A DNA stretch of 64,000 bases from Streptomyces sp. NBC_01689 (GCF_036250675.1 NZ_CP109592.1:8990001-9054000); one strand, 5' to 3'. Counted from the stretch's first letter, positions 19,546 to 28,211 are shown. Made by a program: numbers and translations. The notes: generated by a model not told the origin, from the sequence alone.

Positions 19546-19888
19546 GTGTGCCCGCTTCCGTCTCCCGCCGCATACCCCTCAAGGCCCCGGGTATCCCAGG
19601 CGCGCACGTTACCTGTGGCGCGTCCCGGCGAACGAGGAAGGCCTCCGGGCGACGCGCCCCGTGATTCCCGTGCGTCGGCACCGCCGCCGCGCACCGCTCG
19701 CTGCCGCCGCTCACCGCCGGCCCACGCCGCTCGCCTCCCCGGCATGCGGATCGACGCCGGAACGGCACTTCGCTCGACCCGCCGGCCGTCACCGCCACCA
19801 CGCGTCGCCCGGTGCGAACCGGCCGGTGCACCGCTGTTGTACCGCCGCGGCGGAACGAAAATGAGTGGACAGACCAGGAGGGGTCGCG
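19546..19888. other. Divergent intergenic region
   Basis: 343 bases between the leftward kinase and rightward acetyltransferase genes. It presumably holds both promoters. I see no clear -35/-10 pair or repeat and no credible small gene. Confidence 0.5.
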
Positions 19889-20443
19889 GTGACCATCGGT
19901 CCCATGACCTTTCAAGTGGACCGTGAGACGCCCCCCGCGAGGAACCCGCGCTTCGTGAAGTTGACGCGCGCGGCCATGACCGCGCTGTCGGACGGTGATC
20001 TCTCGCGGGCCGGCGCGGAAGCGGGGATCGCCCTCACCCCGTATTTCGTGACGGAAGAGGCGCGCGGGCTCTGGAGGCTGCGGACCGAGCAGGTGACCGC
20101 GGACCCGGGCAGCGCGGAGTGGATCACGCGGGCCGTGGTCGCCGAACCGGAAGGAAAGGTGATCGGGTACGCGGGCTACCACGGGCCGCCGGACGACGCG
20201 GGCATGGTGGAGATCGGGTACTCCGTGGATCCCGAGTACCGGCGCCAGGGCTTCGCCCGGGCCATCCTGTCGGGGCTGTTGCGCCGTGCCGCCGCCGAAC
20301 CCGCCGTCAGGACGGCGCGGGTGTCGATCAGCCCGGACAACGTCGCGTCCCTCGCCACCATCGCCGGATTCGGTTTCGTGAAGACCGGAGAACAGTGGGA
20401 CGAAGAGGACGGTCTCGAAACGGTCTTCGAGGTCCCCGCCTGA
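19889..20443 (+). CDS. GNAT-family N-acetyltransferase
   Basis: 184 aa from GTG 19889 after AGGAGG; another ATG lies at 19904. RimJ/RimL-like fold: VVAEPEGKVIGYAGYHGPPDDAGMVEIGYSVDPEYRRQGFARAIL (acetyl-CoA loop YRRQGFA) and closing DNVASLATIAGFGFVKTGEQWDEEDGLE. Residues 10-60 precede the core and look like the N-terminal substrate-side part of this family. Substrate unknown. Ends just before a very strong bidirectional terminator. Confidence 0.88.
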   Translation: MTIGPMTFQVDRETPPARNPRFVKLTRAAMTALSDGDLSRAGAEAGIALTPYFVTEEARGLWRLRTEQVTADPGSAEWITRAVVAEPEGKVIGYAGYHGPPDDAGMVEIGYSVDPEYRRQGFARAILSGLLRRAAAEPAVRTARVSISPDNVASLATIAGFGFVKTGEQWDEEDGLETVFEVPA

Positions 20444-20448
20444 CGGGT

Positions 20449-20496
20449 CCGGAGACGGAAGGGCGTCCACCGCGGCGGACGCCCTTCCGTCTCCGG
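20449..20496. terminator. Bidirectional terminator (20-bp perfect stem)
   Basis: CCGGAGACGGAAGGGCGTCC (20449-20468) pairs exactly with 20477-20496 around 8 bases. It sits between the ends of the convergent acetyltransferase and rph genes and can serve both. Confidence 0.92.
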
Positions 20497-20577
20497 CGGA
20501 CGGTCGCGACGCGGTCCTCGGGCGCCCGGCCCCGGTTCCGGGCGGGCGCCGCCGACGGCCTTACCCCGCCGGGTCGG

Positions 20578-23202
20578 TCAGGGGAGGATCTCGACGTACC
20601 CGTCGGTTCCGTGGATCCGGATCCGCTGCCCGTCCCGGATCAGCCGGGTGGCCCGGTCCACGCCGACGACCGCGGGCAGGCCGTACTCCCGGGCGATCAC
20701 CGCGCCGTGGGTCATCAGGCCGCCCACCTCGGTCACCAGCCCCGCGATGCCGACGAAGAGCGGTGACCAGCTGGGGTCCGTGAAGGTCGTGACCAGGATG
20801 TCGCCCGCCGCGAGGTCCGCCTCCGCCATGTCGAGGACGACGCGGGCCCTGCCCTCGACGGTCCCCGCGGAGACCGGGAGGCCGGTCAGGGCACCGGCCG
20901 GGACGTCGTCGCGCCGGTACGAACCCGAGAGCGCCACGCCGTCCGAGGTGAGGACCCGGGGCGGGGTGAGCGCCGCGTACGACCGGAACGCGTCCTTGCG
21001 CTCCTGGATGAGCCGCGTGTCCACCTGCCGGGAGCGCACGACGTCGTGGAACTCCTGGAACGTGAGGTGGAAGACGTCCTCCGTCTCGGGGATCACACCG
21101 GCCCGCACGAGCTGTTCGGCCTCCCTCAACAGGGCCTGCTTGTAGATGAAGTAGCGGCAGACGATGCCGTACTTCGGGTACTCGCGGTAGCCGATGAAGG
21201 CACGGACCCGGGCGATCATCCGGCGGGTCTCGTCGGCCTTCCGGTCCCCGTCCGGGAGCGCCCGCAGACGGGACAGGACGTCCTGTTCCTTCCGGCGCGC
21301 CTTGCGCAGCCCTTCCTCGAAGCGGCGCCCGGCCGCGCCCGGCGCGAAGTTCCTGACGTTGTCGAGGAGCGCGGGCACGATCGTGCCGGGGCGCTCGCGC
21401 CAGCGTGGCCTGGTGATGTCGATCTCACCGGCGCAGCGCATGCCGTACCGGTCGAGGTACGCCTCGATGGCGTCGCGTGCTTCGGCCCCGCCCGGGAGCT
21501 TCACCAGCCCGTCCAGGAAGTCCTCGTCCCCGACGTCCCGCAGGAACGCGACGACCTCCGCCTTCGGGCGGATCACGTCCGCGACGTCGAGGAGCGCCAG
21601 GCCCATCTCCGAGGTGACGTTGTCGGGAGCGGAGAGGGTCAGCGTGTCAGCCGCGTTCTTCTCGCCCAGCCACTCCATCAGTCTGTCGTTGAGCCACCAG
21701 GTGGCCTCCATCCCCGCCATGATCGCCTGGATGCTCAGGGGGTCGCCGAGGACCCGCTTGTGCTCCTCGAACGCCTCCCGCAGGAAGTCGAACAGCGCCG
21801 GTCCGCTCTTCGTCCGGATGTCGCGTGCCAGGGCGGCGACGGACGTCCGGCTGCGCTCGATCAGCTCGGAGACGATCGCCGGATCGGTCTCGACGGGGAC
21901 CGACGCACCGCGCGCGGAGGTGTCCCGGGCGGACGCTCCGGCTGCGGGCGGCCCGCCGGGACCCGTGTCCGGCGGCGGGACGAAGTCCTCGCGTTCGAGG
22001 ACGGTCTCCAGGGCGTCCCTGACCAGAGGATCGCCCTTGCCCATGACGTCCAGCAGGGCGGTGCGGCTCGCGGGCGCGGCCAGACGCCGGGTGACGTCGA
22101 CGAACAGCCTCCCGCCGGCCTCGTGCATCGGCACCATGGCCGTCAGCCGCCACATGGAGAGCCCCAGGGGCTTCATGGGGTCGGTCATCATCTGCTGATG
22201 ACCGACCGAGACATAGACGTGGTTCTCCTCGTCGGCCGCCTCGGGGACGGGGAACAGGGTGGTGATCGGACGGCTCTGGACGATCTGGAAGTCGTCGTCG
22301 GCCAGGCACCACTCGATGTCCTGCGGGCGGCCGAAGTGCGCTTCGATGCGCCGGCCGAGCCGTACCAGCCGTACGGCCTGCTCGTCCGTCAGCGCCGGCT
22401 GTTCCTGCTGCCGCGCGTCGATCGCCACTTCCCGCGTACCGCCGTCCGGCAGGGCGTGAACGGCACGCTTCTTGGCGGCGACGGTCCGGGCGACGACTTC
22501 GCCGTGCCGGACCTCGAGGACGTCCGGGTTCACCAGGCCGGAGACCAGGGCCTCGCCGAGGCCGAAGCCGGCGTCCACCGTGGCGACCGTCCGGTCGCCC
22601 GTGACGGGGTCGGCCGTGAACAGCACGCCGGACGCCCGCGGGAGGACCATCCGCTGCACGACCACCGCCATGCGGACCGTACGGTGATCGATGCCCTGGC
22701 GGCGTCGGTAGGTCACGGCCCGCTCGGTGAACAGCGAGGCCCAGCACCGGCTGACGTGCCGGAGGACCGCCGCGGTACCCACGACGTTCAGGTACGTGTC
22801 CTGCTGGCCGGCGAAGGAGGCCGTCGGCAGGTCCTCCGCCGTCGCACTGGACCGGACGGCGAAGGCGGCCCGGTCGCCCAGGCGCGCGAGCGCGCGAGTG
22901 ATCTCCGCCGCGAGGTCGCCCGGGACCGTGATCCCCTCGATGGTGCGCCGGATCCGCTCGGCGGCCGTCCGGACCCCCTCCCGGTCGTCCGGGTCCACGC
23001 GTGACAGCCGGTCGAGCTGTTCTTCGACGGCGGGCGCCTCCGCCATGATCCGCCGGAAGGCGTCCGTCGTCACACAGAAGCCGTCCGGGACCCGGACGCC
23101 GTCCATCCGCGACAGCACGCCCAGCTGCGCGCCCTTGCCGCCCACGACCGCGACCTGTGTCCCGTCGGCCTCGGAAAGGTCGCATACGTACCGCTCGGTC
23201 AT
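20578..23202 (-). CDS. rph: Rifamycin-inactivating phosphotransferase (PEP-synthase-like)
   Basis: 874 aa from ATG 23202, where homologues begin (MTERYV). N-terminal ATP-grasp domain: Lys23 in VGGKGAQLG and the arginine motif AVRSSATAEDLPTASFAGQQDT. A middle rifamycin-binding region spans about 400-760. C-terminal swivelling His domain has GLMTHGAVIAREYGLPAV with phospho-accepting His832. Domain order and length (about 865-875 aa) match Rph rather than true PEP synthase, in which the His domain is central. Rph transfers the beta-phosphate of ATP to the ansa-chain hydroxyl of rifamycins, inactivating them. A sequence identical to the rifamycin-associated element lies 317 bases upstream, supporting inducible resistance. 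An in-frame GTG at 23364 would add 54 residues with coding-like base use but no family match. Confidence 0.93.
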   Translation of the reverse strand: MTERYVCDLSEADGTQVAVVGGKGAQLGVLSRMDGVRVPDGFCVTTDAFRRIMAEAPAVEEQLDRLSRVDPDDREGVRTAAERIRRTIEGITVPGDLAAEITRALARLGDRAAFAVRSSATAEDLPTASFAGQQDTYLNVVGTAAVLRHVSRCWASLFTERAVTYRRRQGIDHRTVRMAVVVQRMVLPRASGVLFTADPVTGDRTVATVDAGFGLGEALVSGLVNPDVLEVRHGEVVARTVAAKKRAVHALPDGGTREVAIDARQQEQPALTDEQAVRLVRLGRRIEAHFGRPQDIEWCLADDDFQIVQSRPITTLFPVPEAADEENHVYVSVGHQQMMTDPMKPLGLSMWRLTAMVPMHEAGGRLFVDVTRRLAAPASRTALLDVMGKGDPLVRDALETVLEREDFVPPPDTGPGGPPAAGASARDTSARGASVPVETDPAIVSELIERSRTSVAALARDIRTKSGPALFDFLREAFEEHKRVLGDPLSIQAIMAGMEATWWLNDRLMEWLGEKNAADTLTLSAPDNVTSEMGLALLDVADVIRPKAEVVAFLRDVGDEDFLDGLVKLPGGAEARDAIEAYLDRYGMRCAGEIDITRPRWRERPGTIVPALLDNVRNFAPGAAGRRFEEGLRKARRKEQDVLSRLRALPDGDRKADETRRMIARVRAFIGYREYPKYGIVCRYFIYKQALLREAEQLVRAGVIPETEDVFHLTFQEFHDVVRSRQVDTRLIQERKDAFRSYAALTPPRVLTSDGVALSGSYRRDDVPAGALTGLPVSAGTVEGRARVVLDMAEADLAAGDILVTTFTDPSWSPLFVGIAGLVTEVGGLMTHGAVIAREYGLPAVVGVDRATRLIRDGQRIRIHGTDGYVEILP

Positions 23203-23518
23203 CGCGACACCCCCGGGACCGTCGTGCCTTGAGGCACCGCACCCGTCGGTCGGCGCACCGACGTCGTCGGTTCCGCCGAACGCCCGGCCCGGCACGGCGT
23301 GTTCACCGACCGCCGTTCCGCCGACGGAGAGGGCGACCGCGTCGCCCGGCCGGACGACGCGCACCCGCGCGGCGCGGCTCCGCGCACTCGCGGCCGGAGG
23401 GCCGGCTCCCTCGCCGCCGTTCCGGCGTCCCGGCGTCCCCCATACGTCCCCGACTCACGCACGTCGTGCTCCCATTCCCGCAGGTTGTGGCCTCGGCCGA
23501 TGATTTTGCGGCACCACC

Positions 23519-23538
23519 GGGGCCTTGCCGCAAGCCCC
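23519..23538 (-). promoter_or_regulatory. Rifamycin-associated element (RAE)
   Basis: On the minus strand GGGGCTTGCGGCAAGGCCCC, a near-perfect inverted repeat, matches the element described upstream of rifamycin-inactivating genes in actinobacteria (as I recall its sequence). Leftward, TTGCGG (23533-23528) could act as a -35 with CAAAAT (23508-23503) at 19 bases. Its presence before rph fits rifamycin-inducible expression. Confidence 0.85.
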
Positions 23539-23553
23539 CCGGTGCGCTATAAG
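23525..23553 (+). promoter_or_regulatory. Rightward promoter overlapping the RAE
   Basis: TTGCCG (23525-23530), 17 bases, TATAAG (23548-23553): good vegetative spacing and a better -10 than the leftward one. The next credible gene rightward starts at 24685. Either the RAE fires in both directions or this reflects its palindromic nature. Confidence 0.5.
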
Positions 23554-24684
23554 TTGAGAGAGGCAGGGAGAGGAATCTCCTTGCCTTCGTCGTTTCTCCG
23601 GCGCTCCCGGCGCCGTCTTCTTCCCGGCGTCCACCGTCGGCCGGGACCCGCAGGCTCCCGGCGGAGCGAGGGTGCGCGGCACACGGACACGTGTCTCGGG
23701 CCCGGTGGCTAGCCCGGCCGACGCCCCGCCGACCGGCACACGGCCCGGGGTGCCCGCACGCTCCCGGAACGCGTCCTCGCGGCGGGAGACATCCGGGAGA
23801 CATCAAGGAAGGCCCGTCGTCGGCGACCGGTATCGGCCACGAGGGCCGGGCCGGGAATCCCGCCGGGCCGTTCCGCTCCGCGGGCGCCGGGACCACCCGA
23901 GGACGAGCGTGACGGCCGGCCGCGTCCACGCCTTCGCGCGCAGATGAGCTGGGCGGTGCGGGGTCTTCGCCCCGACCGGTGCGTCGGCGCCCTCCCCTCG
24001 CGGACGGAAACGAGCCGTGGGGGCCGCCGCACGCCGGACCCCGTATCCGCGCACCCCCGACGGAAAGAACCGGAAACGGTCGACTGACGGGGACATGCCC
24101 AAAGGTGCCGCGACTCCGGTGGGATCCGGGCCGCGCGGCGGGGTCGGCGCGTACCTCCGCGGCCGAAGCGGAGGAGAGGGGGGTGAGGACCCTCGGCGGA
24201 CCCTTTCGCCGTGTTCGCGTGTCCGATATCCGGAGAACCTTGTCCTTCTTCGGGTACGGAGGGTGCGGCGACGGTGCACGGACGGTGTGCGGTCGATTCC
24301 TTGACGCGTTGATGGCATTTCCTCAGGCGAAGGAAAAGGCGGCGCGGACAAACGGAATACGGCGGAGCGCGCTCCGCTTTGTGTGGCGTGGCCGACGGGC
24401 CGCTGATTTCGTACAGGGCCCTCCGGGCGCCCCAGGTGCGGAAACGGCACCTTGGTGTCACCTGGCAACGATGTCGGTGCGGCCTTCGCTGCGGATTCAG
24501 TGGTGAATGTCGGATTCCGCGTCACGGGGCAGTGCGAAAACGCTTTCTGGCAACCGTCCGGCACTTATCCGGAAGGGCCGGATGAACCGATTGGCGCGAT
24601 CGAACCTTGTTCCGGCGATCCGGCTGGAAGATCTTTGATTGCCGCCGACCGCCGGTCGGTGCGTTCCTTCGAGAAAGGACTGTC
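23539..24684. other. Gene-free region of about 1.1 kb between rph and the peptide cassette
   Basis: No open frame here has codon bias plus a ribosome site, and none resembles a protein I know. It must hold the promoter of the peptide cassette, probably within 24480-24670, where the DNA is less GC-rich. A long untranslated or non-coding transcript from the 23525-23553 promoter is possible but unproven. Confidence 0.55.
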
Positions 24685-24804
24685 ATGAAGTCGACTGTCG
24701 CCATGCGTAAGAAGGCCGGCTCCAAGAAGATTGCGGTGCGCCGAACCGGCGACGTGCGCCTGACGTCGGCCGCGTGTCAGTGCCCGTACTCCGTCCAGGC
24801 CTGA
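24685..24804 (+). CDS. Small basic Cys-containing peptide, candidate RiPP precursor
   Basis: 39 aa. ATG 24685 follows AAAGGA at six bases, and an in-frame ATG at 24607 has no ribosome site. Residues 1-29 are strongly basic (nine Lys/Arg, for example RKKAGSKKIAVRR) and resemble a leader. The last ten residues, CQCPYSVQA after Ala30, hold Cys31-x-Cys33, Pro, Tyr and Ser and could be the core. I do not recognise the family; it is not SapB/AmfS, FxsA-like or a standard lanthipeptide. A hairpin separates it from the downstream PqqD/protease gene, the layout used to over-express precursors relative to enzymes. An alternative is a small DNA- or RNA-binding or signalling peptide. Confidence 0.75.
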   Translation: MKSTVAMRKKAGSKKIAVRRTGDVRLTSAACQCPYSVQA

Positions 24805-24824
24805 TCGCCTCGCTGTTCCACGCT

Positions 24825-24851
24825 CGGGTGCGCCGCCTGCCGGCGCACCCG
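24825..24851 (+). terminator. Hairpin (partial terminator) between peptide gene and protease gene
   Basis: CGGGTGCGCCG and CGGCGCACCCG form a perfect 11-bp stem with a 5-base loop, 20 bases after the peptide stop, followed by a T-containing stretch. Likely a read-through terminator or mRNA-stabilising hairpin that sets precursor above enzyme. Confidence 0.8.
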
Positions 24852-24903
24852 GGTTTCCCGTTCCGCGTTCCCTTGTGCTCCGCATTTCCCTGGAGGAGGG
24901 CCT

Positions 24904-26124
24904 GTGGCCGGTGACGGCCTCGTATTCCACGAACTGAGCTTCGTTCCCGAGGGCGACGACGAGGTGGTGGTCGGCCGGCTGGACACCGGCTCCTACGCGG
25001 TGTTCCCCGTCGACGGCGCGCAATTGCTGCAGCGGCTCATGGGGGGAATGACGCCCGCGGCCGCCGCGGACTGGTACGAGGCCACGTTCGGGGAGGGGGC
25101 CGATCTCCAGGATTTCCTCGACACCCTGCGCGAACTCGGGTTCGTCAGCGAGGGCGACCCGACGGAGCCGGCCGCTCCCGCGTCGCCGGTCCGGCTGCGC
25201 GCCTGGGGCCGCGCGGCCTTCTCCGTGCCGGCCTGGATCCTCTACGGCACCTTGATCGGCGGCTGGACATGGGCCGCGATCGCCCGCCCCGACCTGGCCC
25301 CCCGCCCCGGGCAGATCTTCTTCACGCACTCGCTGCTCGCGGTCCAACTGGTCATCACCCTTGGCCAGGTGCCGCTGCTCCTGCTGCACGAGGGCTTCCA
25401 CATCCTGGCCGGCCGGCGCCTCGGCCTGCCCACGCGTCTGAGCGTGAGCAACCGCCTCACGTACATCGTGGCCGAAACCCAGATCAACGGACTGCTCAGC
25501 GTTCCGAGGGTGAAACGCTATCTTCCGTTCTTCGCCGGAATGGTGTGCGACGGCGTCGTCTTCGCGATGCTCGGACTGGTCGCCGATCTGACCCGGAATC
25601 CCGGCGGAACGTTCTCGTTCACCGGCCGCCTCTGTCTCGGTCTGGCCTTCACGGTCGCGGTGCGTATGCTGTGGCAGTTTCAGCTCTATCTCCGCACCGA
25701 CCTCTATTATGTGGCGGCCACCGCGTGGAACTGCTACGACCTGCACGACGCCGGAATGACTCTGCTGAAGAATCGCCTGTGGCGTCTGGTGAACCGGCCC
25801 GACCGAATCGTGGACGAGGAGAACTGGACACTCCGTGACCGCCGCGTCGGTACTTTCTACGGGCCGTTCATCGTCCTGGGATATGCCGCGTTCATCGGAA
25901 TCACCGTCTTCGTCAGCGTCCCCGTGACGGTCGACTACGTCAGCATCGCCGGACGTGCCCTCCGCTCCGGCGCGGTGGACGCGTCGTTCTGGGACGCCGT
26001 GCTGTCCCTGTGCATGAACGTGGCCCAGATCGTCGCACTCGTCGTGCTGTCCCGGAGGAAACGCCGGAACAACAAGTCCGCCCACTCCCTCACGTCCTCT
26101 TCACCGGAGGTTGAACTCGCATGA
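24904..26124 (+). CDS. PqqD-like domain fused to HExxH integral-membrane metalloprotease
   Basis: 406 aa from GTG 24904 after GGAGGAGGG. Residues 5-82 (LSFVPEGDDEVVVGRLDTGSYAVFPVDG ... LRELGFV) have the PqqD/RRE pattern of leader-peptide binding. From about 100 onward there are several membrane helices with the zinc motif His162-Glu163-Gly-Phe-His166 (LLLHEGFHILAGRRLG) and a possible third ligand Asp266 in YLRTDLYYV, as in M50-type and YydH-like 'peptide zinc metalloprotease' proteins. Proposed role: capture the basic peptide encoded at 24685 and cleave or export it at the membrane. Codons such as TAT, AAT and ATT are commoner than in neighbours, hinting at transfer. Its stop overlaps the next start (ATGA). 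Confidence 0.82.
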   Translation: MAGDGLVFHELSFVPEGDDEVVVGRLDTGSYAVFPVDGAQLLQRLMGGMTPAAAADWYEATFGEGADLQDFLDTLRELGFVSEGDPTEPAAPASPVRLRAWGRAAFSVPAWILYGTLIGGWTWAAIARPDLAPRPGQIFFTHSLLAVQLVITLGQVPLLLLHEGFHILAGRRLGLPTRLSVSNRLTYIVAETQINGLLSVPRVKRYLPFFAGMVCDGVVFAMLGLVADLTRNPGGTFSFTGRLCLGLAFTVAVRMLWQFQLYLRTDLYYVAATAWNCYDLHDAGMTLLKNRLWRLVNRPDRIVDEENWTLRDRRVGTFYGPFIVLGYAAFIGITVFVSVPVTVDYVSIAGRALRSGAVDASFWDAVLSLCMNVAQIVALVVLSRRKRRNNKSAHSLTSSSPEVELA

Positions 26125-28211
26125 CGGGCCATCTGCGGATCGTCGGAGACAGGCGTGACGACCGCCTGCGCGCCATCGCTGCCCACACCGACAAGGCCCT
26201 CGTGGTCCGCTGCCACCAGCGGCTGCGCGGTCCCTGCACCGGAGTGGACACCGTGCTCCGGGCAGTCCTGCCCGAAGCCCACCGGCGCTGGCCCGACCTC
26301 GTCGAGGACCATCGCGTGGCCCTCCTGTACGGCATGCCCGAACTCTCCCGCCTCATCGGACCGCCGCCGCGCACCCTCGCGGACGAAGCCCCCTACGAGG
26401 AACGCACCCGCTTCTTCGGCGCCGGCTGGGTCCGCTGCATGAGCCAGGGCATCGTCGGCTTCCTGCTGGAGTACGCCCGGCGCATCCACGACGGCGCCGC
26501 CCTGGAGATCGCCTTCGAGGAAGCGCACGCCGCCGAACCCACCACACAGGAACTGATCGCCCTGCTGCTGCGCCGGGCGGACCCGAGCCGACTGCGCGTC
26601 GTGGTCTCGGCGACCGGGGGCACACTCTCCGGTGAGCTCCAGGACGCCCTGGCCGGCGTGCCCGTGCTGCCAGCCCCGCGCCCCACCGGGCCCGCACACA
26701 CCGCCGAGCCCCCGGCCGACGACCGGACCCCCTCCGAATGGGCCGCCGTCTACGTGGACGGCGACTGCACCGACGACGACCCGCGCGCGCACGGCGGATA
26801 TCAGCGCACCGACCCGCGGACCCGCGCCCTCCTCCACGACCGGCGCGCCGACTCCCTCGAGCCGACGGCCACTTGGGGCATCCGCATGGGCGCGATCGCC
26901 CACCACCGCGAACACGGCAGCGACCCCTCCGGCGCCGGCCGGACCGCCCTGCTCGCGGCCCAGCGCCATGCCGTCGCCACCGGCTTCTCCGCCGCGGTGG
27001 TCGACCTCGGGCTGCGCGGCCGCGGTCTGACCGACCCCCGCGCGCACGAACACGACTACTGGGAGTTCACCCGCGAGGCGGCCGCGGCCTGCATCCCGGT
27101 CGGACGCCTGGAACAGTCCATGGAGCTGTACCAGGGCCTGCTGCGCCGGTTCACCGACCCCAAGATCCACATGATGACCAGCTATGCAGTCGCCATGCTG
27201 CACACCCGGTTCCTGAAGCCCCGCGACCACGAGCTGGCCGTGCAGTGGCAGCACAACGCGGTCGCCATCGCGGGAATCCTCCCGGATCCGGCCGAACGGC
27301 TCACGTACAGCGTCTTCCACGACAACGGCCTGGCCCTCGTCGAGATGCACCGCGGCAACCTGCACCGCGCCCTGGCGCTCGTGGAATCGTGCATCACCCG
27401 GCTCGACGAGCGGCTCGACGACGACCAGTGGGCCCTGCACCGCTCCCAACTGCTCTACAACCGCGCCCGACTGCTGGTGGCCCTCGGGCGGCCGGACGAG
27501 GCCCACGCCGACTACACCCGGCTCGTCGACATGGACCCGTACTACACCGACTACCTCTCGGAACGGGCCAGGATCTCGCGGGACCGCGGCGACTTCGACG
27601 CGGCCCTGGCCGACTACGACCGTGCGGTGCGTCTCGCGCCTCCGTTCCCCGAACTGCACTACAACCGCGGCACCGCCCGCGCGCAGGTCGGCGACCGTCC
27701 GGGGGCGCTCGCGGACTTCACCCTGGTGCTCGACATGGAACCGGGCGACCTCGACACCCGCATCGCACGCGCCGAACTGCTGCTGGAGACCGGCGACCTC
27801 GACGCGGCCGAGGCGGACACGGACGCCGGACTGAGCCTTCACCCCGGTGAACTCCAACTGCTCTGCCTGAAGGGCACGATCCTCCTGCAACGCGATCAAC
27901 TCCGCCGCGCGCTCGAAGCCTTCGACGGCGCGCTCGAAAAGGACCCGCGCTATCCGGCCGCACTGATCAACCGTGCCGTCGTCCACTTCCGCCGGTCGCA
28001 CCCGGATCTGGCCGTCACGGACCTGACCGCCGCACTCGAGGCGGTCGGCGACGACCCCGACGTCCTGCTCAACCGGGGCATCGCCCACCTGGCCGCCGGC
28101 CACCCCGACCTGGCCCTCGACGACTTCGACCAGGCACTCACCCTGCCGGACGCCGACACCGTCGAGCTCCAGGAGCAACGGCGGCTCTGCACCGCCTCAA
28201 GCGTCCGCTGA
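26121..28211 (+). CDS. TPR protein with degenerate ATPase-like N-terminus
   Basis: 696 aa, coupled to the protease gene by a 4-base ATGA overlap. Residues 1-180 recall the LAL/STAND ATPase head seen in actinobacterial regulators: RLRGPCTGVDTVLRAVLP and LEIAFEEAHAAEPTTQELIALLLRRADPSRLRVVVSA resemble the flanks of Walker A and the Walker B strand, but no GxxGxGK(S/T) is present, so ATP binding is doubtful. Residues about 330-690 are at least eight TPR repeats (for example YNRARLLVALGRPDEAHADYTRLVDMDPY). No catalytic or DNA-binding motif is visible. Probably a scaffold for the membrane protease or peptide. Not recognised as a named family. Confidence 0.78.
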   Translation: MTGHLRIVGDRRDDRLRAIAAHTDKALVVRCHQRLRGPCTGVDTVLRAVLPEAHRRWPDLVEDHRVALLYGMPELSRLIGPPPRTLADEAPYEERTRFFGAGWVRCMSQGIVGFLLEYARRIHDGAALEIAFEEAHAAEPTTQELIALLLRRADPSRLRVVVSATGGTLSGELQDALAGVPVLPAPRPTGPAHTAEPPADDRTPSEWAAVYVDGDCTDDDPRAHGGYQRTDPRTRALLHDRRADSLEPTATWGIRMGAIAHHREHGSDPSGAGRTALLAAQRHAVATGFSAAVVDLGLRGRGLTDPRAHEHDYWEFTREAAAACIPVGRLEQSMELYQGLLRRFTDPKIHMMTSYAVAMLHTRFLKPRDHELAVQWQHNAVAIAGILPDPAERLTYSVFHDNGLALVEMHRGNLHRALALVESCITRLDERLDDDQWALHRSQLLYNRARLLVALGRPDEAHADYTRLVDMDPYYTDYLSERARISRDRGDFDAALADYDRAVRLAPPFPELHYNRGTARAQVGDRPGALADFTLVLDMEPGDLDTRIARAELLLETGDLDAAEADTDAGLSLHPGELQLLCLKGTILLQRDQLRRALEAFDGALEKDPRYPAALINRAVVHFRRSHPDLAVTDLTAALEAVGDDPDVLLNRGIAHLAAGHPDLALDDFDQALTLPDADTVELQEQRRLCTASSVR

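Noticed and set aside
16995..19745. A 916-codon leftward open frame covering the MFS, kinase and DeoR region
   Set aside because: Only its last 251 codons (DeoR) resemble a protein. The rest is antisense to the MFS gene and reads as Arg/Pro/Gly-rich noise, as expected opposite GC-rich codons.
21046..23004. Rightward 652-codon frame opposite rph
   Set aside because: Antisense shadow rich in Asp/Val/Arg with no family pattern.
20578..23202. Reading rph as phosphoenolpyruvate synthase
   Set aside because: The phospho-His domain is at the C-terminus, as in Rph, and the RAE-like site upstream agrees with rifamycin phosphotransferase.
23979..24506. Rightward frame of 175 codons in the rph/peptide gap
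   Set aside because: Random-like composition (Arg/Pro/Gly with scattered Trp and Cys) and no ribosome site or homology I can name.
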